From Otis tarda (taxonomy: Eukaryota; Chordata; Aves; Otidiformes; Otididae), in NCBI GenBank assembly GCA_026413225.1, contig CM048553.1:100600190-100664189 (forward strand): a DNA stretch of 64,000 nt. Reading direction: 5' to 3'. Positions 1 through 11,730 of the stretch are shown piece by piece. The stretch's first letter is position 1; the number at the start of each line of letters is the position of its first letter. The position numbers were made by a program, and so were the translations under genes. The notes beneath the pieces are model-generated. The model was not told the origin of the DNA. It worked only from the letters and a program-made list of their open reading frames with translations, and made no database searches.

Positions 1-3000
1 GGCAGACAGCATGGGGTATGGCGTACCAATTTAGAAGGCCAAGACAACAGTTCTGTATCTGCTCCGAACAAAGAAATTATCATCCTAGCTAGCAATTACT
101 TTGACAAAAGGATAAATTGATTTTCAACATATAATTCATTCCTGGCCATTTTTTTAATTTTAGTTTTTAAAACAGCAAAAAAAAAAACCAAAAAAACCCC
201 AACCAAAACAAGCAACCCTTGAGAAAGATGAAGACTAATGGCTTGTAATCAGAGGATAATAAAGTGTGACCAGAAAAATTAGAAGCTCCCCTGCAGCTCT
301 AATTAAGCAAGTAGGAAACCTGCAGAAGGATGGCAGAATGGGACCCGCAAATGCTTGCTTCTCTTTAGGGCAGGATTCTGTCACTCTTCCTCAGGCAAAG
401 TAATGATTTGGTCCCGAAATGGTCACAAGCAACAGGAAAAGCTTGCACCACAACACCCAATGCCCAAGGCTACAGTCAACTGCCTCCGTACCACAGGGGT
501 GTTAAGTGTGGGTGTCACCATGCAGAGAGATATAAATTAAAGATATTTAAGGAGAAATTTCACAAAGGATTATTCTAGTGCATAAAAATGAAAGCCAATA
601 AAAGTTTGGTACAGAGGAGTATTCATAGATATTGTACTAATATATTTTAAGAGGTTTCTTTTAATTAAATTTACAGTTTAACAGATTTTATTTCTACATG
701 TGTTATGCATGACAAGGAAAGAGGACAGTCTGAGACAGTTTTTCTAGAATGAAGGCAAATTTTTTCCTCATAGTTGTGAATATATCCTCTGCTCAGCGAC
801 TGTGTTGATCTTTTAAGCGGTGGGGAGTCTGAGTTTACTATCTCAGTTAATTCTCCTCTCTTAACACCCATAAAGTGTAATGCATTAAACAAGTTTAATT
901 TTTAAAATCTATTTTGCACATGCCCTTTTGGCAGAGACCTTCCACAAGCAGATATCTTTTTATACTGTACTCGGGGCACAGCGTTTGACAGAGATTGCTG
1001 TATAACCCAAAGTAAAAGTATTGGTGTAAAATACAAGACTGTATACATGGGATTTCATCCAGAGCATGCAGCCAAAAGAAATACTGAACCACCACTAAAT
1101 CATCCTAATGAGTTAAGTATTGTGTGTGGTTTTGTTATTTTAAGCAAATGCACCCATATTTGTTTCTGGAACTATAAGGGATCAGTCAAGCAAATGTTTC
1201 CGTGAAAGGAAAAAAATATATGTTCATAAAACTTACACCGCCTTACTTTCTTGGTGGCCAAGTATTTAAAATAATTGTTCAATGAAAGACTAAACATTTT
1301 CTTGGAAAACTCATTTAACTCAAGAATTAGCCATATAGGGTGTCCACTCCACTGTGTAAAATAATAAACTTCATTCTTTCTTTTTCTGTTTCACCTTTAA
1401 TACATAGCCACCTTTATAAAATCCATGTGTTACACATAACTAGGCATTTTAATTTGAAAAAAAAAAAACAACCTCAGCAACTCAAACCTAGAAAGAATTA
1501 GACTTGCAGGCCTAAGAAAAACATTTGACATTTTAAATTGGGGGTGAGGGAGTGGAGAGAGGGGCAAGGTAAGAAGGAAACGGTACATCTCAGCCTAGGC
1601 TTGGTGTTGGGTTGCCAAAATGGGGGCTTTCAATAGGAACAAGCTCAGCCTTTACACTCTTCTCCAATTTTCTGTGGGTATAGGGATTAAGTAACTACCA
1701 CAGTTCATACGTGAATGTTTTCCCTCCCAGATGTGAAACGTCTTCCAGACAGCTTGGCCTGGAGCTCTGGAAACATCTACTGCTCTCTCTTCTCCCATCC
1801 CCACTTCCTGGTCATCCACATTGTGACGGGTATAATAATGGGAAAACAAAAGGGGGGAGTCATTCCTGGGTATTATCGCTCTTTGCTTTTGCATAGGAGT
1901 TGGAAGCTTTTCATTGTACTTGCTCTTGTGGGCAGTGAAACAAGGAAGCATAACCATAGCATCAGTGTTCATAGGGGGGTAACTCTGGTGGGTAGCACAC
2001 CTTCCAAATTATTCAAGTTCACAGGGGGCTTCCAGCCAAGGATCATTTGACATGGAGCCCTGGGGTAGAAACAGAAACAACTCCATTCTGTCTTTTGAGG
2101 TCTCCCAAATCTTGGCTCACTGAGAGAGAGAGTTCATTACTAGTCTAATTTAGGGCAGTCACACGTGCAACCCAGTAACTAAGGGGGTTCTTCCATCGGC
2201 CGTGTGTTGCTGGAGCCCATCGAGCTGGGACCGTGCCATCTCTCCGTTTTGAAATGCCACCTACTGTCTGTCAATCAAGGATTGTCCTTCTGGAAGAGCC
2301 TTCAGACAGTCATTCACAGCAATGTGTGAGACTTGCAGGAACAGAAGAGAGGGACCCTGCCCACTGCAGGCTGCAGCCTTTTCCTTCGTCTTCACCAGAC
2401 AAGTCTCAGTCCCAACAGCACTGGTTGGCTCATACACAGTATGTAAATGCATCGTTCTGGCTGGATTTGCTGGGTTCATGCCCCTTCCCCCCAAAAAAAA
2501 CCCCAAACAACACACTCTAGAAGATATTTCACTGAGCAGCACCTACAGCTAAAACAGATTTAAGGAATTTTCACTCTATGATACAGAAAGACCAAACACA
2601 GTATAGAATTGGAGGGGTTTTTTTTTGCTTTTCTTTATAAATTAAATGCTTTTTTAGTATTTTTAAAAAATCATAAAAAGACACCATTCTGTTTAGGGGA
2701 TTTAAAAAAAAATAATCTTTCTTGCTTCTTTGAGACAAAATACATTTCAGCTAAGCAGCCTACTGGTGTATTTTTTTTCAGCTGTAGTCAAAAAGACCTA
2801 CTTGGGCATAGGCGTCACCACTGGAAAGAGCAGAGACCTATAAACACAGAGAGCATGGTTTCAGTCTTACCATTACAGGCCAAGGTACAGTGTGTCTGTT
2901 ACCAACAGCTGGAACACGAGACAATGATCGAAAGTGGCATTATTGTGATTCTCATGGATGCTTTACTGGGAAAGTCGAGAGATGTGGAGGCCCTCATGAA

Positions 3001-3060
3001 AGAGACAGCTCAACAGGGATTTTTCACTTCATGTCACATGGTAGTTTTTAAAAATTTCTG
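1..3060. other. Non-coding DNA, no gene seen
   Basis: AT-rich sequence with short homopolymer runs, such as A-rich stretches near 177-200 and 1457-1470. The open frames here, up to about 150 codons near 2609-3064, have low-complexity F/K/L-rich translations and match no family I know. Acceptor-like strings such as the T-run ending in CAG near 2770-2781 have no partner donor or coding continuation. I see no RNA gene or recent mobile element. Confidence 0.6.
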
Positions 3061-6000
3061 CTAAGATACGTCGGAGGTGAGCTGAATAGCTTGAGTCAAG
3101 TGCAAAAAAACAATGCACATGAATTGTTTATGTTCTGCACTACTATGTATGTGTAGACCTACAAATTATAAATACATTTATCTGAGAAATCATGCCTTTG
3201 GTGTTTCTCACCTACTTTCTCTCTGCCGCAGGTTTCTGTTTTGGAGTGAGGGTGGTAGACGTTTGCGTCGCTGCTGCAACCTCCTCTTTGCGGGAGGGGA
3301 CAGCAGAGTCCCAGCCGGACACAGCACTGCAGGCAGTTTAGGTGACAGTGATTTCCTCTCCCCTCTCTCCATTTGTTCACCTCCGCTAGACCCTGCTCTG
3401 TTGAGCACCTTCCCTCTCACTCATCTGCCATGCAAGGCTATTTCTACACGACTCCTTTTTCAGGCAGAAGTACCCACGCTGCCCACTGGCCAACGGTCCC
3501 GTGGCTACCATGAGCCTGGGCTCGTTGCCCTGGCAGGCAAGTGAGCCGCTGCTTGGTCTGGCACTGGTCAACCCACCTGCATGCCGGTCTGCTGGGAGGG
3601 CAAGCACGTCACACCATGGCAGCTTAGATGGAAGGCAGAAAATGCTTGTGTAAGCCAGGAAAATACCACGGAGGATGTATCTCAGGTCTGCCCCAGTTTC
3701 CACGCTCAGATGCCTTTTTTAGTGTTATTGTTTTAAGTGAAATCTGACCTTGATTATGTGGCAGGGACCTGTTAACGTTATTGGACTGCCAGGCGCTAAA
3801 TACATTTGCAGTGCAGTATTTGATTATAAAATGTCAACAGCGTTTGCAATAGTGCCGTAATAGCTACAGATCCCAGCTACTCACAAGGCCTTACTGTGCC
3901 GCTCATTTTACAAACCTGGAGTAAAAGACAGTCCTTGTCCCTGAGACAGTGAGGTTTAAAGAGAGACGTGTCTGAGCGCTGAACGTAAGCACGGAGAAAC
4001 TCAGTAACTTGCCTGAAGTCTTAACAGCCAGTCAGTGAGAGAGCCGGAGATAAAAATCACGTTCCTTGAGCCCTGGCCGTGCTGTGCTCACTTGGTCACT
4101 TCATTTTTAAATAAATCTGGTGTTTAAATTGCGGTTGATAATCATCGTTCCAAGGGAAGTTGATAAGGTCAACGTACAAGCACCTGAGACAGAAGAGAGT
4201 TATATTTGAAGGCGCAGGCCCTGCAAACATGGACAGGGGTGGCGGATTTTGAAGAATGCTGGTGTAATAAACTGAGTTAGCTGCGAAGTGGGAAAAATAT
4301 CAGACTGTCTTTCTCGGCACGTACCAGGACATGGGGGAGCACTGAAGCAGAGGAGGGAAAAGTACAGGGGAGAGCATACGGATGTGTCTCCTGCTCTTGC
4401 AGTCACAGTCTCCTATACAGGGGAAGGTCACCACATTCTTAAGCACAGAGAATGTGCTGCAGCTGTAAGGCAGAAAATTAGAATAATCCAACAAACCCCA
4501 TGTGCCTATATGGACATCTATGTGTCTATATACAGACACAAAACTTTAACTTATGGTATAAAGTTGACCAAAACTATATTTCATTTTATTTCCTTATTTA
4601 GTTGGCAATATGTGATTCAGGTTCCAACAGAAGCTAAAAGCATCTCGTCTAACTAAATCACAGTGGGTGTCTGGCACATCAAAACTGCATGAGTAACTGA
4701 TGGGATATGGTAGGGATAGGGTGGCAAATCGTCTCAGTTCTGACCTCAACAGCAGCTCCTCCCGTTCAGTAGCAGAGACTGCTCTTGAATGTATTTATCA
4801 TCTTCAGTTTAAACGTGAACAATATATCAAATATTCTCCTGAATATTGTAGTTTCATATAACTAGTTTTTGAGACAAATTGTTAAAGATTAGAAGATTTA
4901 CTTGAAGAAGAGATCACAAATAGGGTATTTACCTTAATAAAATTATTTCTAAATTAAATTCATATTTTAATACAATTTGTAACCGTGCAACATGGGATTC
5001 AGTCTTCTCTCACTGAAGCTGATTGCAAAGTATTCCCTGATTTCTGTGTAAACAGACACTTTCCTTAGGTCTCACTTTAGCAAAATAAAATTTGTGTTCT
5101 AGCTTAACTAAAGGTGGACTAGAGATTTGTTGGTGTCCAACAGCCTAAAGTTGGTATAATGAGAATTAAGTGCTGAATGAGTAGAAGAAAGCAAATTTCC
5201 TTACAAATTGTTGGAGCTCATAATCTTTTCCATCACTGGCCCATGTGGAAAAGACTTTGTAATGTCAGTTCAGTTCTTTTTCTTTATATTTAAAAAAAAT
5301 CTCTGATTTGGAGTGCTGCTCCCTTTGTCCATTTGAACTTGGAATAAATGTGCATGCCACAGGCTGCCAGAAGTTGTCAGGCTCAGAGGTATCTGTGGGC
5401 TCACCTTCTTACTTGCTCTGACAAACAGCTTTATAAGTTAAGGGGTGTCCGTATGCCATCTGTTCTTTTCCATCAACCATGTGAGAAAGTTTGCTTTCAA
5501 AGTGGTTTTACTGCTTTGATTCCATTCCTCCATGTCTTTTACTGCTTCTGATTTTCTATTCTCTATTACTTTTCATTGTTTCCCATTATTAATCCTTCCT
5601 TACCCTTGATATGTCCCCCAAGGCTCTTATTCTGCGGGTGGTGAGCACTGTCCCCATGCATGAAGCTTCTGTTGTCATCAGGGAATGACTGATGAGGTTT
5701 TTTCTGAAATCTCATGAAAGCTCAGAAAACCAGCTCTCATCTGCATCCCTGTAGAGCAACCCTAACACCTACCAATGCACTTTTTATATGTTGTTTACTC
5801 TGGGTATTCATGTGTGCTGGGGCAGTGCTACATCTGTGTGAGAATGGCGGAGAGCCTTCCTTGTGCATTTGAGGCTCTGTCTGTGTGGGTCAGGGGTACC
5901 AGATATCAGGTTCACCTGGCAGTGTCCTGCCTTCTATGACTTCTGAGTACAATGTTGGAGAATTGGTAGCATTTTGGGCTTTCAAAACACGAATGGGAGG

Positions 6001-6934
6001 CATGACTAGACCCTTGGTGCTATTTTCAGCATGTCCTGTGGTTGATCATTCTCCGTCTCAGGTTCTCATAGGAAATGTCCTCAGCTTTGCTCCTGAGCTC
6101 ATGTGATTGTTGGCTCTGTGTCATACCCTCTTCTGACCCTGCAGAATGGAAAATTGCTATCTGCCTTTCCTCTGGTTCTTCTGTGCACTTGGATATGTGA
6201 AAGGTAAAATAAGATGAAGCATGTGCAATGCCACCAGCTGAGTTTGGTAACCCTGGGGGCTTATGAAGCCTGATCAATAAAGGTACCCATGCCAAACCTG
6301 ATATTGCAGGAAAATGACATTTCCTAAGTAAGTATTTCAGCCTTCTGCCTGCCACAGATAGGGTTTTTGATGTATCTTATGACTGAAAAAGTATTGCTCC
6401 TCTGCGGTAAGAACCAAAGGGTCAGGTTTTCTTATTGGGGTGTGACTAGATCTGTGCTCTCAATTTCAGCCCCTAATGCCTTGAAATACTTTCTTGAATT
6501 GAAAAAGTCAAATATACTATCACCTGAGATACAGTTCATGTGTTGGCAGTCTTTCCCCATCACTGCCAATTTACAGGTGAGATTGTGTACTTCTGCTCCC
6601 CTGGAGGGTGGGTTTGTTCCAAGCCATTCCAGTAAATCACCCAAATGTGGAGTCTCTCTGCCCTTTATGACTGAGTTTGATTTAAACCAGGAGATACGTT
6701 CTAATGCTTGACCTCTTTCCTCCAGAACTGCAGCCTCCAGAAGAAACAATGCACAGCCGTGACATCAAAAGTCAAATTTTAAGCTAAGAGAAGGCCAGGC
6801 CATTCAGACATACTCAACTAGTTGCAGGCAGGTCAGAGAGTACCTACAGAACTGGACAGTCGTTTGTACGTTGAGATATGGCATAGACCTGCAGAAGTGA
6901 CGCCCTCTTTGTCGACCACAGATCAATCTGCCAA
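3061..6934. other. Non-coding DNA, no gene seen
   Basis: Roughly 3220-3620 is richer in G+C, and open frames on both strands there are a by-product of that composition. About 3770-3900 (GTTAACGTTATTGG, then a run of CpG-containing unique sequence) has the texture of a conserved non-coding block, but this cannot be shown without an alignment. 4790-4990 is very AT-rich. At 6576/6577 a moderately pyrimidine-rich stretch ends in ACAG followed at once by GTGAGA (see findings). Confidence 0.5.
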
Positions 6935-6970
6935 AGCTCCGTCCATGCAGGGAGCTCCGTCCATGCAGGG
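6935..6970. repeat. Perfect 18-bp tandem duplication
   Basis: The 18-base unit AGCTCCGTCCATGCAGGG occurs twice, head to tail, at 6935-6952 and 6953-6970 without a mismatch. A two-copy perfect duplication is best read as a recent small tandem duplication by replication slippage. It lies in no gene that I can recognise. Confidence 0.9.
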
Positions 6971-7845
6971 AGCATCACTCCAGACTTTGTCTCCCATTGA
7001 TATTTGCAGGACATCAAGGAGTTCCTCTCACATCTGAGTTTATGAAACACTGAGACGTCCAGAAATAATGCTGGATCTGGCAGACAGGTGGCAGAGGTTG
7101 CTCTTTGAACAAAACATTTTGAGACTGACTTCTAGGTGCAAGAAACACTTAGAACCATTAACCACTGTTTGTTATGTGTCTGGCTTGCTTGTCTCTTGGC
7201 TTCTCATCTCCTTTCACTCTTTTTAATTAGTTCAGCATGTTGTCTCTCAGTTGGGTTGTAAATTGAAAGGAACTGGGGACCAAAGAGCCATCATCATCCT
7301 CATGTATTCATTTATTGTAAGGACGTAGACCCTAAATATTTATTTTGGAAAATTTAGTGCAAAAATGTCTCAAGCTTTAGCTAGAGGGAATATATAACCA
7401 CCCAAAGTCAAAATGTGTGTGTGGAAAATACCCCTGTCAAGTATTCTGGTTGCTGTGTCCTCACTGGCACTCACTGACATCCAAATTAACTACCTCAGCA
7501 GGAAGACCACAGGCTAAATGATCTTCCAGCTGGAATTTCATTTGACTCAAAGGTCAGGACGTCCTGGCGAAGCTCTGTGATGGTACAGAGGAGCCCTCAT
7601 TGCACCAGACTACCACTTTTGTTGTCGCTATTAGAATTCGTGTCCAGGTAAGAGAGTCATAACCAACCTGAATAAAACATAGATGGTCTCTCACTGTGTA
7701 TGACTTGGAGAACTTCAGTTCAGCTGAGGTCCTCTCAGTTGCACACATCAATGATTCTAGTCATGCACCGTGAATGTTATACCCTTTAAAAATGTTTTCC
7801 TTGAAATTCATGACAGTGTAGAAGAGCACCCCAAGTACTTGGATA
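6971..7845. other. Non-coding DNA, no gene seen
   Basis: Unique sequence without long open frames. Around 7320-7365 it is AT-rich with a short imperfect inverted repeat (CTAAAT to ATTTAG). Nothing else is supported. Confidence 0.5.
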
Positions 7846-8730
7846 TCTGGGAAACCAGCTTAGTATTGTTTGACAAATCATCCCTGCTGAGCTAAATCAA
7901 CCAATTAGTCATGCTAATGCTTGTTAATGGCATTTCTGTTAGAAGAACAGTGTAATTTGGCTTAATATCCAAATTCCAGCAACAAAAAAATAACGTGTAT
8001 TGATCCTGTATTGTAAATGAATGATGATCCAGCGCTACTGAAACTCAAAATGTGCATGAGTGGTTACACCTTGCTACCATCTGCCGAGGCAACGACTCCG
8101 TAGTATTCTCGCACCTTCCAGTAAAATTTCATTATATGGATTCCAGCAGAGACCATGAAATCAAACTTGGTGCAGGCATGGCTACATCTCTGAGAAAAAT
8201 ATAACGGGCCTAAAGAAGCACTAGGGGTTGCTCGTGTAATCTGAAGCTATTAATTGCACCGGCGTTCACCTCCTCTTTGTGCTCAATTATGAGTCCATTT
8301 TGAAAGGGCAGTTCGTCTTTAATGGGTTAACTGATGCCACGCTAATAGAGAAGCTATAACATGACAAACAAATATAGTTTAATGCACCCTACTTTGAATG
8401 CAGAGTTCATATGTATTCCAGACAAAAGGCCAAACAAATTTACAACACTTCATGCATTTCTATAGCAGAGCATTTTTTACTGAAGGATATGTAAATCCTG
8501 CACTAATCAGAGGTTCTGGGATTCCAAATGCCACTAAAGGTTATGACCTGAAGCCCTGCTAATAGATGACTGAGGGCGTAGACTAAGTAGCTCTGAGTGA
8601 CAGCAACCACAGGGTGTTTTGCATGAAAAGTAACCTCTAATAAATGACCTCTGCTTTTTTCCTTTCAGAGCTATGACAGTAATGAATATGAAAGGGGGAG
8701 CTTTGTACACACCGGGTGTTATTCACACCT
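7846..8730. promoter_or_regulatory. Candidate conserved non-coding (enhancer-like) block
   Basis: The block is dense in homeodomain-type TAAT/ATTA cores (for example CCAATTAGTC, GCTAATGCTTGTTAATGG, GCTATTAATTGC), an octamer-like ATGCTAAT and GGCAAC half-sites. It also keeps scattered CpGs in AT-rich unique sequence and lacks repeats. This texture is typical of developmental enhancers in vertebrate gene deserts, but that is inference: conservation was not tested. It may simply be AT-rich DNA. The last 60 bases run into a strong splice-acceptor-like string at 8651-8668. Confidence 0.3.
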
Positions 8731-9052
8731 AAACACTGCAAGAGCGTGGATGGTATGCGAGGGCTTCGGCTGGAAAAGGAGGAAAGGGTTTTTTTGCCGC
8801 CTTAACGCACGCTGCTGTGCTTCTGCTGACTTCATTAATAACCCTTTTCTTAAACAGTGCTACCACACAACAAGGTCATGTTATGAAAGGCAACATTTCC
8901 TCCTTCATGATATGTATGTGTGCGCGTATAAATATCTATTTATATGTATGTATGTATGTATATATGTTTATTGGATGGGTTACAGACTTTATGCGAAGTC
9001 TCTTGGATTGCTGATAGAAGCATTCAAATTTCTGCTGTTTTCTGACCTTTAG
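8669..9052 (+). other. Open frame after an acceptor-like site (weak exon candidate)
   Basis: A T/C-rich run ending in TTTCAG at 8668 is followed by a frame open for about 127 codons, to the stop at 9050-9052. Its first codons read SYDSNEYERGSF. The rest is cysteine- and aromatic-rich, runs into the TATG microsatellite at 8941-8966 and resembles no family I know. The frame is closed by a TGA in the polypyrimidine stretch just upstream, as expected of an intron. No matching donor or neighbouring exon is evident. A chance open frame is the more likely explanation. Confidence 0.15.
8941..8966. repeat. (TATG)n microsatellite
   Basis: Short run of TATG units flanked by TATA dinucleotides, with T/A/G alternation starting near 8930. 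Simple-sequence repeat with no evident function. Confidence 0.85.
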
Positions 9053-9704
9053 TTAGGCAGAACACTGTGTCTTTGGTGGTATGAACAAAACAAGGATATT
9101 TTCAGTGGCAGAGAGTCTCTCCTGGTGGATGATTGGACTTTTTGCAGGAAAACAGCTCTGAGATTTTTTTTGTAAATGCAACCGGAACCAGAGCTCTGAA
9201 AAAAAAAAAAAAAGGATTTATTTTGAATGACGGTGATCAATCAGTGAAACTTTCCACATGTTGCTGGAGATCCTGCAGGGGGAATAGAGCAATTATAAGC
9301 AGACTCCTCTTACCTGTGCTCCTGCCAGCTCAAGATTGTTCCCAGTCATGTACATCGCTTTGCCCTACCCACTCTTCACGCGAATCACTTGCAAGATGTC
9401 CTTTATTGCTTCGTGGGGCTCCGGTCCCTTCCCAGTTTCAGTGTGTAAGGACAGACCAGGATGCGGGGAGAAAGGCAGGCAGGAGCATGCTGGCCCCTCT
9501 GCACAGCTGGGAGCTGAGCCATGTAGGTCCCCTTACCGCAACGCTGGCAGAATGGATTATGCGGGGACACTGTCACGGCAGTGGAAACCAGTTGTATGGG
9601 GTATATTCAACCACAAAAACCAGGGGAACGTCAGAGATCTCTGAGACAGTGTGCCGAGGCACAGGCCATTTGAGATGCCAGGTGTGGATGTGCCCACCTG
9701 AGGG
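9053..9704. other. Non-coding DNA with an A15 run
   Basis: It contains an uninterrupted run of 15 A at 9199-9213. From about 9250 the sequence becomes more GC-rich. A frame of 197 codons spans 9133-9726, but its translation starts across the poly-A run (KKKKK) and has no recognisable domain. I treat it as spurious. Confidence 0.5.
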
Positions 9705-9732
9705 CACCATAAGGCCAGCACCATAAGGCCAG
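9705..9732. repeat. Perfect 14-bp tandem duplication
   Basis: The unit CACCATAAGGCCAG occurs at 9705-9718 and again at 9719-9732 with no mismatch, a small slippage-type duplication. Confidence 0.9.
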
Positions 9733-11696
9733 CTGAGACAGTGCTCGGGAGTGGGGATTAGCCCTCCACCTCCCTCTGCCAGTGGGGCACTGCAGCTTCC
9801 AGTCTGGGAGCTGGTCTTCTTAAACCTCATCTCAGGCTTTCTTGCCAGTCCTGCCCTGTAGGCATCCTGAGGGCCCAGCATCTTCGGGATGCTGAGGTCC
9901 CATTTTTGCTGCTCATCCCCGCACGGTGCCACAACTACACGCTGTTGTGTGCAGACTGCCTCGAGGCATGTCACGCATGACGGTAAGGCGACTCTGACAC
10001 CCTACTTGCCCCTGAACCCCATGAGCTTCCCCGTGCAAAGCCTGTTTATTTGGTACTTGAGCATGTGAGCATGCAGCATGCGGCCTGTAAAGAGAATCTT
10101 CCATAGCCTAATGCACGTCACACTCTGGGAATCTTTCACTGGATGTTCAGCACAAGTTTTTTCCTTTTCTTAGTATTATCCAAATATTTTTTCATTAGTT
10201 AATTTTTAATACAGATGTTTTATGTGCAGATCATAGTTATGTTTGTTCAGGTATGACTGCCATTTTGTTAGGTAGCAATTTTGCCTGAGTAAGGAGGCCA
10301 AAACAGGGCTTTAAAATGCACTCCTCATAAAAAATTAAAGAGCTATTCTTTATTTACATATTTACACAACACTCAATCCATCGTGTAAAGCTTTCTCTGC
10401 CTTAAACCCAAATCTCCGGGGTGTACTCTGTGCCTGGGGAAATTGGATGGCTCAGAGAAATGATAAAGAGATATCTGTCCATCCACCTATCTATCATTTT
10501 TTATACCATACTCATTACCGTGGTCTCTGAGCTCCTATTACATGTATGGAGCCTTTCCCATTTCAGTACAGAGCTGGTCAGCAGAGACAGCAAAGCCATC
10601 ATTATTTTCCAGAGAGCACGAGCCTGCGGAAGGACCGGTTGCTCGGTCCGCAGTGGCCATTTGGCAGCAGCCAGTTTGTACAGAAGACAAATCCCTTTTA
10701 TTAGCTGCCTGGGAAGTCTGGTTTGGCTTCTGGAAGATGCAGTTCAAATGGACTATGTGCAGAGAGTTAGCCTTAGGTATCAACATTGCTGTTCCTACAT
10801 TCACTTCACGTCACCTCGAGAGAGAGGCTACCTCTTCCCTGCCTCCCTGACAGCTGCTTACCAGAAGGGTGACTTCAACTCTGAAAAAGCATCAAAATAC
10901 TTGGCAACTTTAACTCGGATAGACTGTCCGAGAGACTCTTCAAATTAACAGAAATAGCTGCCTTTCTCATCCTCTCGCATGTAACTGTTTGGCCACTTTC
11001 AGGCCATGTCATCATACATTTGTCTCATTCTTACCCTGGGGTCCACCTGTTTCTTTGCAGAATTCACTTCTTGTCTTCTGACCTGTGCTTCAATTTCAAG
11101 CTCTGGAGGATGGTGGCTTTTTATTAGGTTTTATTCAGAGCCAGCCATAGCGGGGGCCTGATCCTTGACAAGGACCTGTAGGCATTCTGCAGACAAATAT
11201 TAGTTAATGCTGATCATTACTAAGAATAAAGCAACATCACCATTCCACAGCTCGCTCCGAGGCTGACTCTATTACAGCTGCTATTGCCAGTGATTGTACC
11301 AGCGCTACGAGTCATCCTGTTGCCCATTTGTTTTAATCTTTTTTCCTGCTGTGTTAGGAGGAGAAGCTTCAAATCCATCTTACTTACTTTACCAGCTCTG
11401 TCAGACCTACACCCGCAGCCCGGAGCCCCCTGTGCTCCCAGGAGGGCTGCTACTGGGATGTCACAGCATGGCCTGGGTGTAATGCTGGAGTGTGGGCTCC
11501 AAGATCTATAGGGTGGGTGGGTGCTCCAACCAAATACCTTCTCCTTCCCCCATTCCTGTGTTACGGAGCAGCAGAGCAGTAGGGAGAGGGGTAATTTTGT
11601 TCCTCTTTCTTTCGTAAAAGGCAGGGTGGTCTGTCCCAAATCACCAGCCTGAGAACAAGCACAGAGCCTAAATCTCTAACTTGTCCCTTCTCTACC
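9733..11696. other. Non-coding DNA, no gene seen
   Basis: Mixed-composition DNA. A 175-codon frame at 10421-10948 and overlapping frames on the other strand have no recognisable motif. Near 9310 the minus strand shows a donor-like CAG/GTAAGA string without a supporting exon. A short piece of an old dispersed repeat lies at 10276-10310 and is listed separately. Confidence 0.5.
10276..10310 (+). repeat. Fragment of an old dispersed repeat
   Basis: The core TTGCCTGAGTAAGG matches TGCCTAAGTAAGG at 54646-54658 and TTGCCTGAGTAATGG at 31947-31961. I recall this string as part of short, old interspersed repeats common in bird and reptile genomes, but I do not assert a family name. The copy is short and decayed. 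Confidence 0.5.
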
Positions 11697-11730
11697 TCAA
11701 GCATCCCTCTCATTCAAGCATCCCTCTCAT
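11697..11730. repeat. Perfect 17-bp tandem duplication
   Basis: The unit TCAAGCATCCCTCTCAT is repeated exactly at 11697-11713 and 11714-11730. It lies in non-coding DNA. Confidence 0.9.

Noticed and set aside
9133-9726. 197-codon open frame
   Set aside because: Runs through a poly-A tract, has no recognisable domain, and overlaps other equally open frames.
10421-10948. 175-codon open frame
   Set aside because: No known motif, no splice or promoter support, and overlapping frames on both strands of similar length.
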